This document shows, piece after piece, positions 39,715 through 51,083 of a DNA stretch of 64,000 bases (the stretch's first letter is position 1; each line of letters opens with the position of its first letter). The notes beneath the pieces were generated by a model. That model searched no databases, was not told the origin of the DNA, and was given only the letters and a program-made list of their open reading frames with translations. The translations under genes and the position numbers were made by a program. The stretch comes from Deinococcus aquiradiocola (GTDB lineage Bacteria > Deinococcota > Deinococci > Deinococcales > Deinococcaceae). The stretch is from contig NZ_BMOE01000016.1 in the NCBI RefSeq assembly GCF_014646915.1, forward strand, positions 1 to 64,000. The letters run 5' to 3'.

Positions 39715-41052
39715 TCAGGGCTGCGTGGTGTATGTCACGTCCACCGGGCCGAGCGCCGGGGCGGGCCGGGCGCGTGTGGGCGCTGGGCGGTGATCGTTCT
39801 GCGCGCCGGGCTTCACGAGGACGCCGACCGTGTCCAGCGTGATGTTGCGGGCGTCCGCGATCCGCAGGAACATCGGGAGGACCTGCAGCATCTCGGGCGC
39901 GTTGTCGTGCAGCAGGACCACGCCGCCGCGCCGCAGGGTGCGCGTGTAGCGTTCCAGCAGGACGTTCACGCCGGGGTTCTGGAAGTCGCCGGGATCGTCC
40001 GTCCAGAAGACGGTGGTGAGGCCCAGGCCCTCCGCCGCGCGGAGTGTGGCGGGCGTGTAGTCGCCGCCCGGAGGCCGGAAGTACCGGACGGGTTTCCCGG
40101 TGATGCCCTGCAGCGTCTGGTCGGTGAGCGTCAGTTCCTGCTTCACGTCCGCGGGCGTCAGGGGCGGCAGGCGCACGTGGTGGAAGGTGTGGTTGCCGAT
40201 CTCATGCCCCTGTTCCGCCATGTCCCGGATGAAGTACGGGTACGCGCGCGCGTTGCGGCCGATCACGAAGAACGTGGCGTGCACGCCCGCGCGGCGCAGC
40301 GTGTCCAGCACCAGCGGTTCGTACATGGGGTGCGGTGCGTCGTCGAAGGTCAGTGCGGCGAGGCTCTCGCGGCTGCTGCCGTGGTACAGCAGGCCGCCCT
40401 GCACGCCGCCCAGCACCTTCGCGGTGGTGTGGTGCACGGCGTCGGCGGCCTTGTCGGCCACGGACCCCAGAAAGTTCACGGTCAGTTCCCGCACGCGGTC
40501 CGGGGCGCGAAGGGGGGGCGTGGCGGGCGTGGTGCTCACCCACGCGCGCTCGTACGTGCCCTGCCCGGCCGTCCACGCGAGGAAGTCGTTCAGGCGGTCG
40601 CGCGGCACGCTGGCCGTCAGCAGGGGCGACGGTCCGCCGAACCCGCCGTACGTGCCCTTGTCGTACACGCTGACGTCCACCTCGTCCAGCTGCGCGCGCG
40701 CGGCGAGCACGCGGCGCGCCACGGCGCCCGCCACGGCCCGCGCGCACGATTGTTCCGGCTGTTCGAGCGTCACGACGGCGCCCGCCACCTCGATGTGCCC
40801 GTTGCTGAGGTACTCGACCTTCTGCACTTCCGGCATGTTCGGGTCGAGCGTGAGCTGCGGGATGCGCGGCGCGGCCAGCGTGCCCGGCGCGACCGGCTGC
40901 ACCTGCCCCGGCACGCTGGCGGGCCGGGCGGGAACACTGGCGGGCGTGACCTGCAGGGCGCGCAGGGCCGTGGGTTTCTGCACGCTCGCCTGCGCGGGCA
41001 GACTGGCGGCCAGCAGCAGGGCGAGCAGGAGGGGAGTGGGACGCACGTTCAC
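39715..41052 (-). CDS. Secreted polysaccharide deacetylase
   Basis: 445 aa. Signal peptide [22 protein letters not shown]. Residues 50-230 form an N-terminal region without a recognised family. The NodB domain follows with [13 protein letters not shown] (Asp pair), [10 protein letters not shown] (metal histidines), [11 protein letters not shown] and [10 protein letters not shown]. Acts on a cell-surface polymer. The start is GTG at 41052, 7 nt after TAGACT (complement of 41060-41065); longer in-frame starts would bury the signal peptide. Confidence 0.85.
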   Translation of the reverse strand: MNVRPTPLLLALLLAASLPAQASVQKPTALRALQVTPASVPARPASVPGQVQPVAPGTLAAPRIPQLTLDPNMPEVQKVEYLSNGHIEVAGAVVTLEQPEQSCARAVAGAVARRVLAARAQLDEVDVSVYDKGTYGGFGGPSPLLTASVPRDRLNDFLAWTAGQGTYERAWVSTTPATPPLRAPDRVRELTVNFLGSVADKAADAVHHTTAKVLGGVQGGLLYHGSSRESLAALTFDDAPHPMYEPLVLDTLRRAGVHATFFVIGRNARAYPYFIRDMAEQGHEIGNHTFHHVRLPPLTPADVKQELTLTDQTLQGITGKPVRYFRPPGGDYTPATLRAAEGLGLTTVFWTDDPGDFQNPGVNVLLERYTRTLRRGGVVLLHDNAPEMLQVLPMFLRIADARNITLDTVGVLVKPGAQNDHRPAPTRARPAPALGPVDVTYTTQP

Positions 41053-41119
41053 GTTCAGCAGTCTACCGGGCCGCCTGTCGGCAGATGACCCGGCCACGCG
41101 CGGGTGACGGCTCCCCGGT

Positions 41120-42187
41120 TCAGGAGCCACTCCCGCCCGCCTGTTTCTTCATGGCGGCCATCACGGTCTGCATGCCGCTCGGCACGTGCCCCTGCGCGGT
41201 GTACAGCGCGTTCGCCTTCAGGTAGTCGCTGCGGGCCTGCGCCGCCAGCCCCTGGCGTTCCAGCACGTGCCCGAGCACGTACACGGCCAGCGCGTTCTGC
41301 GGGTCCTCCTGCACGGCCCGCGTGAGGTACAGCGCGCTCTGCTTCAGGCCGTCCGGGGTGGCCCTGCCGACGCCGGTGCCCATGAAGCCCCCGCGCGCCC
41401 GTTCGCCACGGTAGTAGTCGAACTGCGACTGCAGGTACGTCAGGCTGAGCGGCGCGGCGTCCTTCACGGCGAGCGTGCCGCCCGTGCCGCTCAGCGTGTA
41501 CCGGCCGATGGTGTCGTCTGCCGCGTATGTGGGCTTCACGAAGCGGTACCCCTGCGCCGTGCGTACCAGCAGGCCCTGGTGATGCACGAACGGCGTGGGG
41601 TCGGACGCGTCCACCAGCAGGTCCTGCCCGCTGCTCAGGCGGACGGTCGCGACGACGTGACCGAGGTTGCTCTGCTGCCCCTGCGGGTTCGCCCACACCA
41701 TCACGGCGCCCGCCTGCATGCCCGCGCGCTGCAGCAGGCCCGCGATGATGAACGACTGCGCGAGGCACTGCCGCTGCCCGCTGCCCGCCACGTTCGCCAG
41801 TTCGTACCCGCGCTCCAGGCTGAATTTCGGGACGGCCTTCTTCACGAAGCGGTGTGCCCAGGAGGCCGTGTCGCGCTCCAGCTGAACGCGCGCGTCGCCT
41901 TTCGCGGCGCGCAGTTCGGCCGCGCGGGCGTCCAGCGCGGCCGTGAGCGTGTCGCCTGCGCCGAGCTTCACGCCCGCGCCCTTGTACGCGCCTGCCAGCC
42001 AGTCCTCGAAGGTGCCCTGCAGGCCGACCGTGCGGTACGACGTGCGCGCCACGTCCGCGAAGGCGGGGCCGCCGTACCGCAGGTCCGGTCCGACCTGCGC
42101 GGACGGGGCAGGGGAAGAGGACGCCGCCTGGACGCTCAGCAGGGCGGTGAGGATCAGCGGAACGGCAGTGATGACTCTGAACTTCAC
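41120..42187 (-). CDS. Exported transglutaminase-like protein with TPR segment
   Basis: 355 aa. Signal peptide ([22 protein letters not shown]). The papain-like transglutaminase core has the Cys in [14 protein letters not shown], His in NLGHVVATV and Asp in LLVDASDP, in the right order. Residues about 290-340 hold a TPR-like pair ([26 protein letters not shown]). Could be a peptidase or amide-transferase acting in the envelope. GTG start with GGGAGG upstream. Confidence 0.75.
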   Translation of the reverse strand: MKFRVITAVPLILTALLSVQAASSSPAPSAQVGPDLRYGGPAFADVARTSYRTVGLQGTFEDWLAGAYKGAGVKLGAGDTLTAALDARAAELRAAKGDARVQLERDTASWAHRFVKKAVPKFSLERGYELANVAGSGQRQCLAQSFIIAGLLQRAGMQAGAVMVWANPQGQQSNLGHVVATVRLSSGQDLLVDASDPTPFVHHQGLLVRTAQGYRFVKPTYAADDTIGRYTLSGTGGTLAVKDAAPLSLTYLQSQFDYYRGERARGGFMGTGVGRATPDGLKQSALYLTRAVQEDPQNALAVYVLGHVLERQGLAAQARSDYLKANALYTAQGHVPSGMQTVMAAMKKQAGGSGS

Positions 42188-42338
42188 GGCATACCTCCCG
42201 GACGCCCGCGCGGCGGGCCGTCCCTGTACCGGCAGGCTAGGACGGGCAGGTAAAGGGACGGTAAGCCGCGCATGCAGGTTCATACGCAACAGCACGGCGC
42301 CCCACCGTGCAGCTCCCGCACGTCACACCTTCCCCGCG

Positions 42339-43529
42339 TCACAGCTTCCAGGTCCAGCCGCGCCGAGCGAGCGCCCACAGCACCACCCACACCGCCGCGA
42401 TGTAGCCCAGGGTGTACAGCCACCCGCCTCCCCACACGCCGAAGTGCGAGCGCGCCAGGGACAGCAGCGCGTCCCGGATCGGCATGGCCTTCCCGGCCCA
42501 CGTCACGTTCCAGTCCATCAGCACCCACACCTTGAACAGGATGGGCGCCACGTACGCGAACAGCGAGTTGCGGCCCGGCACGGTCAGCGGCGACAGCAGC
42601 CGCGTGCCCACGCCCGCCCAGCGGCCCCCGCCGTCCGCGAGCAGCCAGAACGCCAGCATCCCGAGCGTCGCGAGGCCCGCCGTGTACACCACGTAACTCG
42701 GCGTCCACACGGCCTTGTTGAACTCCAGGTGCTGCGCCCACAGCCACCCGCACGCCGTCATCACGCTCCCGGCCGTCAGCAGCAGCAGCGGGGCGGCCCG
42801 GCTGCGGTCCCGGAGCGGCTGCGCGACCACGCTGCCCAGCAGCACGAGCGCCGTGGTCGGCACGACCGAGATCAGGCCCCGCAGGCCCCACGGGCCGAGC
42901 AGCACGTCGTTCAGGACCTTCACGGGGTTCGCGTCCGGCGTGAACACGCCCGCCTGCCCGCCCACCGGGAACACGTTCAGGAACACGTCGTACCCCACGA
43001 GCAGCGCGGCCGCGACCGCCACGCGCCACCACACCCCGAGCAGGCTGATCACGCCGCCCGTGAAGCTCGCCAGCGCGATCAGCTGCAGCACGCCCAGCCC
43101 CAGCGTGAAGGTGTGCTCGGCGGCGCTCGTGACGACGCAGCCCACCAGGTACAGCAGCACCGTGCGTCCCGCGAGCTTGCGCACGAGCCGCGCGCCGCTC
43201 AGCCCGGACCGCTGCGCGGCCGCCAGCGAGAACGGCAGGGCCGCGCCCGCGCAGAACAGGAACCACGGGAACACCAGGTCCGTGAGCGTCAGTCCGGCCC
43301 CCCACGGCGCGTGCTGCAGCTGCCGGGGCGTCAGGGTGTCGAGCGCGACGTTGTTCACGAGCAGCATCAGCAGGATCGTCAGGCCGCGCCACGCGTCCAG
43401 CGCCGACAGCCGCGCCACGCGCACGGCCGTTCCCTGCGGCGTCACGGTGAGCGCCGGGTCGGGCGTGGCCGCGCCGGGGGGAACGGGGGAGCCCGGTGAG
43501 GGCGCAGGGGAAGGCATGGGCACGCTCAT
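42339..43529 (-). CDS. HGSNAT-like membrane acyltransferase (DUF5009/DUF1624-type)
   Basis: 396 aa, about 10 helices. [23 protein letters not shown] and [21 protein letters not shown] are signatures of heparan-alpha-glucosaminide N-acetyltransferase-like membrane proteins, which transfer acetyl groups to sugars across the membrane. A proline-rich N-terminus precedes helix 1. The start is uncertain: TATACC near 43560 suggests transcription from about 43551, upstream of the ATG used. Confidence 0.8.
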   Translation of the reverse strand: MSVPMPSPAPSPGSPVPPGAATPDPALTVTPQGTAVRVARLSALDAWRGLTILLMLLVNNVALDTLTPRQLQHAPWGAGLTLTDLVFPWFLFCAGAALPFSLAAAQRSGLSGARLVRKLAGRTVLLYLVGCVVTSAAEHTFTLGLGVLQLIALASFTGGVISLLGVWWRVAVAAALLVGYDVFLNVFPVGGQAGVFTPDANPVKVLNDVLLGPWGLRGLISVVPTTALVLLGSVVAQPLRDRSRAAPLLLLTAGSVMTACGWLWAQHLEFNKAVWTPSYVVYTAGLATLGMLAFWLLADGGGRWAGVGTRLLSPLTVPGRNSLFAYVAPILFKVWVLMDWNVTWAGKAMPIRDALLSLARSHFGVWGGGWLYTLGYIAAVWVVLWALARRGWTWKL

Positions 43530-43624
43530 GCCCCAGCGTCGCGCCACGTCATGACACACCGGTATAACCCACCTTCAGGGAACGCTGAGACGCGGCCCGG
43601 CACCCCAGGCACGACAGAAGCGGA

Positions 43625-43667
43625 CAGGGCGGGGAAGAGGAGACGCCGCTCCACCTTCCCCGCCCTG
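43625..43667. terminator. Hairpin downstream of the cyclophilin gene
   Basis: CAGGGCGGGGAAG pairs with CTTCCCCGCCCTG (13 bp, 17-base loop) just beyond the minus-strand cyclophilin gene. Confidence 0.55.
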
Positions 43668-43701
43668 CCCGTGCCCGGCCGTCCTGGCCGGGGCTCAGTG
43701 C

Positions 43702-44265
43702 TTACTTCTCGACGACGTACGCCTTCTCGATCACGTCGGGCGTGCCGGGGTAACCGGGGTTGATGCGCGTGATGCGGTCCAGCACGTCCTGACCTTCAAT
43801 GACGCGGCCGAACACGGTGTGGCGCCCGTCGAGGTGCGGGGTGGGCACGAAGGTGATGAAGATCTGGCTGCCGTTGGTGTTCGGGCCGGCGTTCGCCATG
43901 CTGAGCACGCCCTTGCGGTCGTGACGCTTGCTCGTCACCTCGTCCTCGAAGCGGTAGCCGGGGCCGCCACGGCCGGTGCCGGTCGGGTCGCCCGTCTGCG
44001 CCATGAAGTCCTCCAGCACGCGGTGGAAGACGATGCCGTCGTAGTAGTGGTGGCGCAGCAGGTACACGAAGTTGTTGACCGTGACGGGCACCTCGTCGGC
44101 GTCCAGTTCGACGACCAGGCGGCCCTTGCTGGTCTCCAGCACCGCGAGGTACTGCTTGCCGGGCTCGATGCCGTCACCGAGTTCCGGCGCTTTCGGGAAC
44201 TCGGTCACGCGCGCGCTCGTGAGTTCGGGCGTCAGGGTGTAACCGTCGGGGATGTAGGTATCCAT
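43702..44265 (-). CDS. Peptidyl-prolyl cis-trans isomerase (cyclophilin)
   Basis: 187 aa, cytosolic. [35 protein letters not shown] (active-site Arg, Phe), [17 protein letters not shown] and [15 protein letters not shown] cover the cyclophilin active site. No signal peptide. ATG 6 nt after TACAAT (complement of 44272-44277). Confidence 0.94.
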   Translation of the reverse strand: MDTYIPDGYTLTPELTSARVTEFPKAPELGDGIEPGKQYLAVLETSKGRLVVELDADEVPVTVNNFVYLLRHHYYDGIVFHRVLEDFMAQTGDPTGTGRGGPGYRFEDEVTSKRHDRKGVLSMANAGPNTNGSQIFITFVPTPHLDGRHTVFGRVIEGQDVLDRITRINPGYPGTPDVIEKAYVVEK

Positions 44266-44364
44266 ACCCGTATTGTAGTGTGCCCACTGCGGGACACCCG
44301 CCACTTCGCGCGGCGCGCCCGCCGGGAGAGGACCGTGCGCCGCGCCTGCCGGTATAGTTCCTGG

Positions 44365-45336
44365 ATGGTCCGTTCGCCCGCCCACCGTCGTCACGCGCTG
44401 GGGATCGCGCTGCTGCTCATTGTCACGACCGTCTGGGGGAGCACCTTCGCGGTCGTCAAGAACGCCACGGACGCCCTGCATCCCGCCACCCTGATCCTGT
44501 GGCGGTTCCTGGTGGGGACCGTGTGCCTGCTGCCGCTGTTCCTGTGGCGCGGCGCGGCTGGGGGGGGCGCGCCCGTCACGTCCGGCACGGCGGGCAGGCC
44601 GCGCCGACTGTGGCTGGACGGCCTGACGCTCGGCGCGTGGCTGATCGCCGGGTACGGCACGCAGACCATCGCGCTCGCCACCACGAGTGCGAACCGCGCG
44701 GCGTTCATCACGGCGCTCAGCGTGGTGCTCGTGCCGCTGTGGCAGGGGCTGGTGGCGCGCCGCCGCCTGCCCGCGCCGCTGTGGGTGGCGGTGCTGCTGG
44801 CCGTGGCGGGCCTGGCCCTGCTGAGCTGGGAGGGGGGCGCGCTGGTGTCGGGGGACGTGTGGGCGCTCGCGTGCGCCGTGACGTACGCGGGCTTCATCCT
44901 GAGTCTGGAGGGCACGTCGCGGCATCACGCGGCCCTGCCGTTCACGCTGGTGCAGCTGGCGTGGGTGACGCTGCTGGCGCTGGCGTGGGCGCTGCTGGCG
45001 GGCGCGCCGCTGCTGCCCGCGCCGGGCAGCTGGGGGCCGCTGCTGTACCTGGGGGCGGCCGCGACCGCCGTGACGACGCTGCTGCAGACGCTGGGGCAGC
45101 GCTGGGTGAGTGCGGCGGAGGCGAGCGTGATCTACGCGCTGGAGCCGGTGAGTGCCAGCATCTTCAGTTATTTCCTGCTGGGCGAGCGCGTGTTCCTGCG
45201 GGGCCTGCTGGGCGGCGCGATGGTGGTGGGCGCGACGGTCCTCAGTCAGTTCGGCGTGCCCCCGGTGCCGCAGGACGCACTCCCGGAGGGTGAGGGCGGG
45301 GACGCTAGCGGGTCAGGGACGCGAGCAGCACGCTGA
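44365..45336 (+). CDS. DMT/EamA-family transporter
   Basis: 323 aa, 10 helices in two EamA repeats ([64 protein letters not shown]). Metabolite efflux or uptake, substrate unknown. ATG 6 nt after TATAGT (44353-44358). The last 32 bp overlap the 3' end of the PepSY gene on the other strand. Confidence 0.87.
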   Translation: MVRSPAHRRHALGIALLLIVTTVWGSTFAVVKNATDALHPATLILWRFLVGTVCLLPLFLWRGAAGGGAPVTSGTAGRPRRLWLDGLTLGAWLIAGYGTQTIALATTSANRAAFITALSVVLVPLWQGLVARRRLPAPLWVAVLLAVAGLALLSWEGGALVSGDVWALACAVTYAGFILSLEGTSRHHAALPFTLVQLAWVTLLALAWALLAGAPLLPAPGSWGPLLYLGAAATAVTTLLQTLGQRWVSAAEASVIYALEPVSASIFSYFLLGERVFLRGLLGGAMVVGATVLSQFGVPPVPQDALPEGEGGDASGSGTRAAR

Positions 45337-45949
45337 CGGCCGCGCCGCCCGCCAGGGTCAGCAGGGCCGGACGCCTGTACTTCTTCAGGTACAGCAGGAT
45401 GCCGAGCCCGCTGAGCGACACCAGCAGCAGGAACACGCCGGACGCGTCGATCAGCCACGGCCACGCGCGTCCCGCGTCGCGGCCCCGGTGCAGGTCCCCG
45501 ATCACGGCGAGCAGGCCGTCCGACTGTGCCGTGAGGTCGTAGCGGCCGTCCGGGCCGATCACGATGTCGGCGTGGTAGCCGGGCGCGCGGAAGCTGACGC
45601 TGGCCTCGCTCCCGTCCGCGCGGGCGTCGCTGGCGCGGCCGGACAGGTGATGCGTGGCCCGCAGGTACTCCGACACCCTGAACCAGTCGGGGTGCGCGGC
45701 ACCTCCCCACCCGGCGGGCAGCGTGCCGTGCGCCTGCACGGTGCGGGACGGACTGACGGGCAGCCAGCCGGGGTGGTTGACGAGGATGCCGCTCAGCGCG
45801 AAGAACAGCGTGAGCATCAGCGACAGCATCGAGGTGTACACGTGCAGGGACCGCAGGGCCAGCTGCACGCGGACCTTCAGTGGCCGCTGCGCCGCCGGGC
45901 GGGCCGGGGCGGGCCGCGCGGACGCGGGGCGGGGGGGGAGGGTCGTCAC
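45305..45949 (-). CDS. PepSY-associated membrane protein
   Basis: 214 aa. One helix at residues 33-55 ([25 protein letters not shown]), a soluble loop, and two helices near the C-terminus. The pattern is that of PepSY_TM proteins, whose histidines can hold haem and which often move electrons to periplasmic partners or metals. GTG start 5 bp after the DUF2271 gene, so it is its operon partner. Confidence 0.75.
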   Translation of the reverse strand: MTTLPPRPASARPAPARPAAQRPLKVRVQLALRSLHVYTSMLSLMLTLFFALSGILVNHPGWLPVSPSRTVQAHGTLPAGWGGAAHPDWFRVSEYLRATHHLSGRASDARADGSEASVSFRAPGYHADIVIGPDGRYDLTAQSDGLLAVIGDLHRGRDAGRAWPWLIDASGVFLLLVSLSGLGILLYLKKYRRPALLTLAGGAAVSVLLASLTR

Positions 45950-45954
45950 GCGCT

Positions 45955-46572
45955 TCAGTTCCGGCGGCGCAGTTCGGCGGTCACGTCCGTCAGTTCGCCG
46001 TCGCTGTCCACGGCGATGCGGAAGGGCGACGCGCCGATCGTGAGCGGCTGCCGCACCCGGCCGTAGGGGCCGTCCTCGCGCGCCATCTCCAGGCACAGCA
46101 CGTAGTTGCCCTGCGGGACCGGCTGGTGCCGGTCGCTCCGGCCGTCCCAGGTGACGGTGTAGTTCCCGGCGAGGCGGGTGGGGCTGCTGACGGTCGAGAC
46201 GAGGTCGGTGCTGTCGGTCGCGCGGCGCTTCTGCTCGCCGCGCCACCAGCGGCGCAGTTCCGCGAGGTACTTCTGCTTGCCGGGCGCGCTGCTCGCCCAC
46301 AGGCTGAGGGTGCGGACGGGCGTGCCGCGCTCGTCCTCGATCCACACGGCCGCGTAGGGTCGGTTGTACCGCCCGCCGGGCGCCCGGAAGCTGAAGTTCA
46401 CCGCGAGTTCCAGGCCGTCCGCCCAGGGCAAGGGGCGGGCGGGCGCGGCGCTCTGGGCGAGCAGGGGGGGCGCGACGCGGGACGCGACGGCGAGCGTGAG
46501 GGCGGCGCGGCCCAGTCGGGCGAGCAGGGTGCGGCGGGTGTGGAGGGTGTGGAGGGTGCGGTCGTGCGTCAT
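45955..46572 (-). CDS. DUF2271 exported protein
   Basis: 205 aa. Tat-like signal TRRTLLARLGRAALTLAVASRVAPPLLA. The body (LELAVNFSFRAPGGRYNRPYAAVWIED, GNYTVTWDGRSDRHQPVPQGNYVLCLE) is a DUF2271 beta-sandwich. DUF2271 proteins are usually found with PepSY proteins and flavin transfer genes in iron or redox clusters, as here. Confidence 0.82.
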   Translation of the reverse strand: MTHDRTLHTLHTRRTLLARLGRAALTLAVASRVAPPLLAQSAAPARPLPWADGLELAVNFSFRAPGGRYNRPYAAVWIEDERGTPVRTLSLWASSAPGKQKYLAELRRWWRGEQKRRATDSTDLVSTVSSPTRLAGNYTVTWDGRSDRHQPVPQGNYVLCLEMAREDGPYGRVRQPLTIGASPFRIAVDSDGELTDVTAELRRRN

Positions 46573-46664
46573 CTGAACCTCTGTGCGGGCGTGGGGAAGA
46601 AGTGGTGGTGGCGGGCGGCCGGGCCTGGCGTCGCGGCTGGCGTGGTCGGCAGGTCTGGGGGCGC

Positions 46665-47687
46665 TCAGAGCAGGTCGAGGTCTTCGAGCAGCTGCACGGC
46701 GTCCGGGAGCCGCTCGGCGATCTGGGCGGGCGTGACGGGGGGCGCGGCGTTCCACACGTCCCTGAAGGTGTTCAGGGTGGTGGGCTGCGCGGTGGCGCTG
46801 ACCGGGTACTCGAAGTTCAGGCTGAGCATGAAGGCCTGCGCGTCCGGGCGGGTGATGGTGCCGAGGAAACGCAGGGCATTCGTGCGGTGCGCGCTGCCGC
46901 GCAGCAGGCCGAGGGCGCTCTGGTCCTGCAGGTTGCCGTCGTCGCCGGGGCGCAGCGCGGCGGCCGCGACCTTGAAGCCCGCGCGGCGCACGCGCTGCAC
47001 GAAGGTGTGCGTGGTGAGGGCGGCGTCCAGGTCGCCCCGGTCGAGGGCCTGCATGAGGCCCATGTTCTCGGTGCCGTAGTCGCGGGGGTGCAGGGCCTTC
47101 ATGCCGGTCAGCCACGCGCGGGCGGCGTCGTCGCCGTGCAGGGCGATCAGGGTCGCCACGAACTGCTGGAAGGCGGGGTCGGCGACGGCCCAGCCGACGC
47201 GGCCCTGCAGCGCCGTGACGCGCGGCAGGTCGAGGATGCTGGCGGGCAGCGTCTTCGGGTCGAGGCGTTCGCTGCTGTACGCGAGGACGCGGGTCCGGAG
47301 GTTGGTGGGCAGCCAGCGGTCCCCGCCGCTGCGCAGCGAGGCGCTGACCCGGCCGAGCAGCGTGGCAGGCAGCGGGATGAGCCCCTGGCGGGCCGCGAGC
47401 GTCTGCATCGGTTGCAGGGTGTTGCCCCAGTACAGGTCCGCGCCGCGCGGGAGGCTGCCGAGCAGGTCGGCGTCGCTGCCGTACGTGACCTGCACGCGCA
47501 GGCCCGTGCGTGCCTGGAAGTCGTTCACGAGCGGCTCCACGCTGCCCCGGGCGCGGCTGGCGTACACGGTGAGGTCCGGGGCGGGCGGGGTGCTCTGCGC
47601 CTGGGTTTGTGGCTGGGTCTGGGCGTGGGCCTGTGGGAGAGTGAGGGCGGCGAGCAGGAGGGTGCCCATGAGGCGTCTGGCATTCAC
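46665..47687 (-). CDS. Periplasmic substrate-binding protein of an iron-type ABC transporter
   Basis: 340 aa. Signal peptide VNARRLMGTLLLAALTLPQAHA followed by a Gln-rich linker. APDLTVYASRARGSVEPLVNDFQARTGL and VTYGSDADLLGSL start lobe 1 as in Fe3+-binding FutA/FbpA-like proteins. No permease or ATPase genes are adjacent. GTG start 7 nt after TAGGAT. It lies upstream of DUF2271-PepSY, probably one iron-related transcription unit. Confidence 0.78.
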   Translation of the reverse strand: MNARRLMGTLLLAALTLPQAHAQTQPQTQAQSTPPAPDLTVYASRARGSVEPLVNDFQARTGLRVQVTYGSDADLLGSLPRGADLYWGNTLQPMQTLAARQGLIPLPATLLGRVSASLRSGGDRWLPTNLRTRVLAYSSERLDPKTLPASILDLPRVTALQGRVGWAVADPAFQQFVATLIALHGDDAARAWLTGMKALHPRDYGTENMGLMQALDRGDLDAALTTHTFVQRVRRAGFKVAAAALRPGDDGNLQDQSALGLLRGSAHRTNALRFLGTITRPDAQAFMLSLNFEYPVSATAQPTTLNTFRDVWNAAPPVTPAQIAERLPDAVQLLEDLDLL

Positions 47688-47693
47688 ATGAGG

Positions 47694-47723
47694 AATCCTA
47701 AGTAAGCAGCTAGGATTTGTCAA
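47694..47723 (-). promoter_or_regulatory. Promoter TTGACA-17-TAGGAT with inverted repeat
   Basis: Consensus TTGACA (complement of 47718-47723) and TAGGAT (complement of 47695-47700) are 17 bp apart. AATCCTA (47694-47700) and TAGGATT (47711-47717) form an inverted repeat spanning the -10 box and spacer, a likely operator for an iron-responsive repressor. Confidence 0.7.
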
Positions 47724-47781
47724 ATATCGGGCAGCAGAACGGGGCCACCCGACATGGGCGGCCCCGCAGGCCCCGCGGACC

Positions 47782-48564
47782 TCAGCCCCGGCGTTCGCTC
47801 GCCATCAGCGCCGCCCCCACGATGCCCGCCTCGTTCTGCAGGCCCGCGGGCTTCACCGGCGTCTTCACCTTCAGGTACTCCTGCCACTTGTCGGCCTTCT
47901 TGCTCAGCCCACCCCCGATGATGAACAGGTCCGGGCTGAACAGCCGCTCCAGGTACTCCAGGTACTCGGTGGCGCGCTTCGCCCACTGCTTCCAGCTGAG
48001 GTCCTCGCGGTCCTTCGCGGCCCCCGACGCCCACGGCTCCACCTCGCGCCCGTTCAGCTCGATGTGCCCCAGTTCGGTGTTCGGCACGAGCACCCCGTTG
48101 TACATCAGGGCACTCCCGATGCCTGTCCCGAAGGTCAGCATCATCACCACGCCCGGCACGCCCGCCCCCGCCCCGAACCGCGCCTCGGCCAGCCCGGCCG
48201 CGTCCGCATCGTTCAGCAGCGTGACGGGGCGGCCCACCGCGCGACTGAAGCGGTCGTCGGCGTCCAGCCCGATCCAGCCCTTGTCGACGTTCGCGGCCGA
48301 CAGCGTCACGCCGCCCCGCACGATGCCCGGGAACGTCACCCCGATCGGGCCGCTCGTGTCGGGGAACACGCCCGCCAGCTCCGCCACCACGGCCGTCACG
48401 TCCTCGGGCCGCGCGCCTTCCGGCGTGGGAATCCGCACGCGTTCCGCGAGCAGCGTCCCGGTCCTCAGGTCCACCGGCGCGCCCTTGATGCCGCTCCCGC
48501 CGATATCGATGCCCAGCACCCCGCTCACCTGCGCCTGCGCGCCTGCCGTCGCCTTCTTCGTCAT
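47782..48564 (-). CDS. ppgK: Polyphosphate glucokinase (ROK family)
   Basis: 260 aa. [17 protein letters not shown] (phosphate 1), [43 protein letters not shown] and the polyphosphate-glucokinase type [17 protein letters not shown]. Phosphorylates glucose with polyphosphate or ATP. ATG 7 nt after TACGCT (complement of 48572-48577). Deinococcus is known for polyphosphate stores. Confidence 0.9.
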   Translation of the reverse strand: MTKKATAGAQAQVSGVLGIDIGGSGIKGAPVDLRTGTLLAERVRIPTPEGARPEDVTAVVAELAGVFPDTSGPIGVTFPGIVRGGVTLSAANVDKGWIGLDADDRFSRAVGRPVTLLNDADAAGLAEARFGAGAGVPGVVMMLTFGTGIGSALMYNGVLVPNTELGHIELNGREVEPWASGAAKDREDLSWKQWAKRATEYLEYLERLFSPDLFIIGGGLSKKADKWQEYLKVKTPVKPAGLQNEAGIVGAALMASERRG

Positions 48565-48617
48565 GCCTGACAGCGTATCAGCTGCGCGCCGCGCCGCCCC
48601 CGGCACACCAGACATGA

Positions 48618-48652
48618 GAAGTGCCCCCGCAGACACGCTGCGGGGGCACTTC
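48618..48652. terminator. Terminator hairpin downstream of rplT
   Basis: Perfect 15-bp stem (GAAGTGCCCCCGCAG / CTGCGGGGGCACTTC) with loop ACACG, directly after rplT on the minus strand. Confidence 0.7.
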
Positions 48653-48663
48653 AGGGACCGGGT

Positions 48664-49047
<384 letters not shown>

Positions 49048-49050
49048 AGA

Positions 49051-49251
49051 TCAGTTCCCCTTCGGCAGTGCGAGTTTCATACGGGCCCATTCGCTCTTGG
49101 CCAGCACGAAGCCTCTGCCTTTACCACGAATCTCATCGCCGCTCTTGCCGGTGTTCTGGTGGCGTTTACCGCTCTTGAACGCCATGACTTTGCCGGTCGC
49201 CGTGATCTTCACGCGGCGCACGACACTCTTCTTGGTCTTCATCTTAGGCAT
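49051..49251 (-). CDS. rpmI: 50S ribosomal protein L35
   Basis: 66 aa; [21 protein letters not shown] with [12 protein letters not shown]. Normally infC-rpmI-rplT; infC is absent upstream, so the operon starts at rpmI. Confidence 0.97.
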   Translation of the reverse strand: MPKMKTKKSVVRRVKITATGKVMAFKSGKRHQNTGKSGDEIRGKGRGFVLAKSEWARMKLALPKGN

Positions 49252-49394
49252 GAATCTCCCGAGCCCGGCGAAGCGCCGCCCACAGGGGGCAGGCTGCCGT
49301 CTGGGAACGTGGGCCGTCTCTCGCTGGAGACTGTTGGCCGCCCCGTCCCACTTGGCCGACTTGAAAGTATACAGGCCCCCCACCGCCCATACAA
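49252..49394 (-). promoter_or_regulatory. rpmI-rplT promoter and long leader, candidate L20 autoregulatory site
   Basis: TTGTAT (complement of 49389-49394) and TATACT (complement of 49366-49371) are 17 bp apart. The transcript would have a leader of about 110 nt with GC-rich paired segments, unlike the leaderless genes around it. A structured leader fits L20 autoregulation. Confidence 0.5.
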
Positions 49395-49460
49395 GAGGCG
49401 CGGCGCACCCGCCCCACCCCTCACCGACGCGAACCGCACCCAAACGTGCACACGCTCACC

Positions 49461-49489
49461 TTGACGACCCGGGAAGGCAGTGCTACTAT
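49461..49489 (+). promoter_or_regulatory. Promoter of initiator tRNA, TTGACG-17-TACTAT
   Basis: TTGACG (49461-49466) and TACTAT (49484-49489) with 17-bp spacing, about 70 bp upstream of the tRNA. Confidence 0.7.
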
Positions 49490-49559
49490 TCCTGAGCGCC
49501 TGAAATTGCTCAGGCCGAAACCGGAAAAAGCGCGTGCAAGCCGCACAAAACCGGAAGGT

Positions 49560-49638
<79 letters not shown>

Positions 49639-49640
49639 AA

Positions 49641-49671
49641 AAGCACCCCCATCCACGTGATGGGGGTGCTT
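49641..49671 (+). terminator. Terminator of the initiator tRNA gene
   Basis: AAGCACCCCCATC and GATGGGGGTGCTT form a 13-bp stem with a 5-base loop, followed by CGTTT. Confidence 0.75.
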
Positions 49672-49722
49672 CGTTTGACGCTCCACCTTTACGCCCAACA
49701 CCGCGTGCTAGCCTGACCCATT

Positions 49723-51078
49723 ATGTTCGAGACCCTTGGGAACAGGCTTCAAGACATCCTGGAGCGGCTGAAACGCGAAAGCAAACTCACCGAAGCCCAG
49801 GTCAAGGCCGCCATGCGCGAGATCCGCATGGCCCTGCTGGAGGCCGACGTCAACTTCACGGTCGCCCGCGACTTCGTGGCCCGCGTCAGCGAGAAAGCCG
49901 TCGGCGCCGAAGTGCTCGGCAGCCTCACCGCCGGACAGCAGGTCGTGAAAGTCGTCCACGACGAACTCATCGAAACCCTCGGCGGCAAAGCCACCCAGCC
50001 CACCCTGAAGAACGAAGGCAACATCATCTTCATGGTCGGCCTGCAGGGCGCCGGCAAGACCACCAGCACCGGCAAACTCGCCAAGTACTACAAGGACAAA
50101 GGCCGCCGCGTCCTCCTCATCGCCGCCGACACCCAGCGCCCCGCCGCGCGCGACCAGCTGCGCGTCCTCGGCGCGCAGGTCGGCGTGCCCGTCCTCGAAG
50201 TCGCCAACAACGAAACGCCCGCCCAGACCGCCGAACGCCTCCGCGAACACCAGCGCGGCGACTTCCGCGACCTCGTGATCGTCGACACCGCAGGCCGCCT
50301 CCAGATCGACGAGACCCTCATGGACGCCCTCGCCGACCTCAAAACCGCCCTGCAGCCCACCGAGACGCTCCTCGTCGTGGACGCCATGACCGGCCAGGAA
50401 GCCCTCAACGTCGCCCGGACCTTCGACGAACGCGTCAGCCTCTCCGGCCTCATCATCACCAAGATGGACGGCGACGCGCGCGGCGGCGCCGCCCTCAGCG
50501 CCCGCTTCGTCACCGGCAAACCCATCTACTTCGCCGGCACCAGCGAAAAACTCACCGGCCTCGAACCCTTCTACCCCGACCGGGTCGCCGGACGCATCCT
50601 CGGCATGGGCGACGTCCTCGGCCTCATCGAACGCGCCCAGCAGGCCGACCTCGCCCAGATGGACATGAAGAAGGCCGGCGAGTTCGACCTCGAAGACCTC
50701 CTCAACCAGCTCCGCCAGATCCGCAAGATGGGCCCCCTCGGCGACCTGATCAAACTCATCCCCGGCATGAGCCGCGCCCTCCCCGAAGGCTTCAACGTCG
50801 ACGAACACCAGATCCAGAAGATCGACGCGCTCATCTCCAGCATGACCCTCAAAGAACGCCGCAACCCCACCATCCTCAACGCCTCACGCCGCAAACGCAT
50901 CGCCGCCGGCTCCGGCAGCAGCGTCCAGGAAGTCAACCGCCTCATCAAAATGCACGAACAGATGAAAGGCATGATGAAAATGCTCCAGGGCATGCAGGGC
51001 GGCCTCGGCGGCAAAGGCGGCAAGATGCCCCGCCTCCCCCAGATGCCCCCCGGCCTCGGCGGCACCCCCCGCAAATAA
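49723..51078 (+). CDS. ffh: Signal recognition particle GTPase Ffh
   Basis: 451 aa. N-domain (1-85), G-domain with GLQGAGKTT (residues 106-114), [30 protein letters not shown], and the methionine-rich M-domain ([14 protein letters not shown]) that binds signal peptides and 4.5S RNA. TAGCCT (49709-49714) lies 8 nt before the ATG. Confidence 0.97.
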   Translation: MFETLGNRLQDILERLKRESKLTEAQVKAAMREIRMALLEADVNFTVARDFVARVSEKAVGAEVLGSLTAGQQVVKVVHDELIETLGGKATQPTLKNEGNIIFMVGLQGAGKTTSTGKLAKYYKDKGRRVLLIAADTQRPAARDQLRVLGAQVGVPVLEVANNETPAQTAERLREHQRGDFRDLVIVDTAGRLQIDETLMDALADLKTALQPTETLLVVDAMTGQEALNVARTFDERVSLSGLIITKMDGDARGGAALSARFVTGKPIYFAGTSEKLTGLEPFYPDRVAGRILGMGDVLGLIERAQQADLAQMDMKKAGEFDLEDLLNQLRQIRKMGPLGDLIKLIPGMSRALPEGFNVDEHQIQKIDALISSMTLKERRNPTILNASRRKRIAAGSGSSVQEVNRLIKMHEQMKGMMKMLQGMQGGLGGKGGKMPRLPQMPPGLGGTPRK

Positions 51079-51083
51079 ACACC

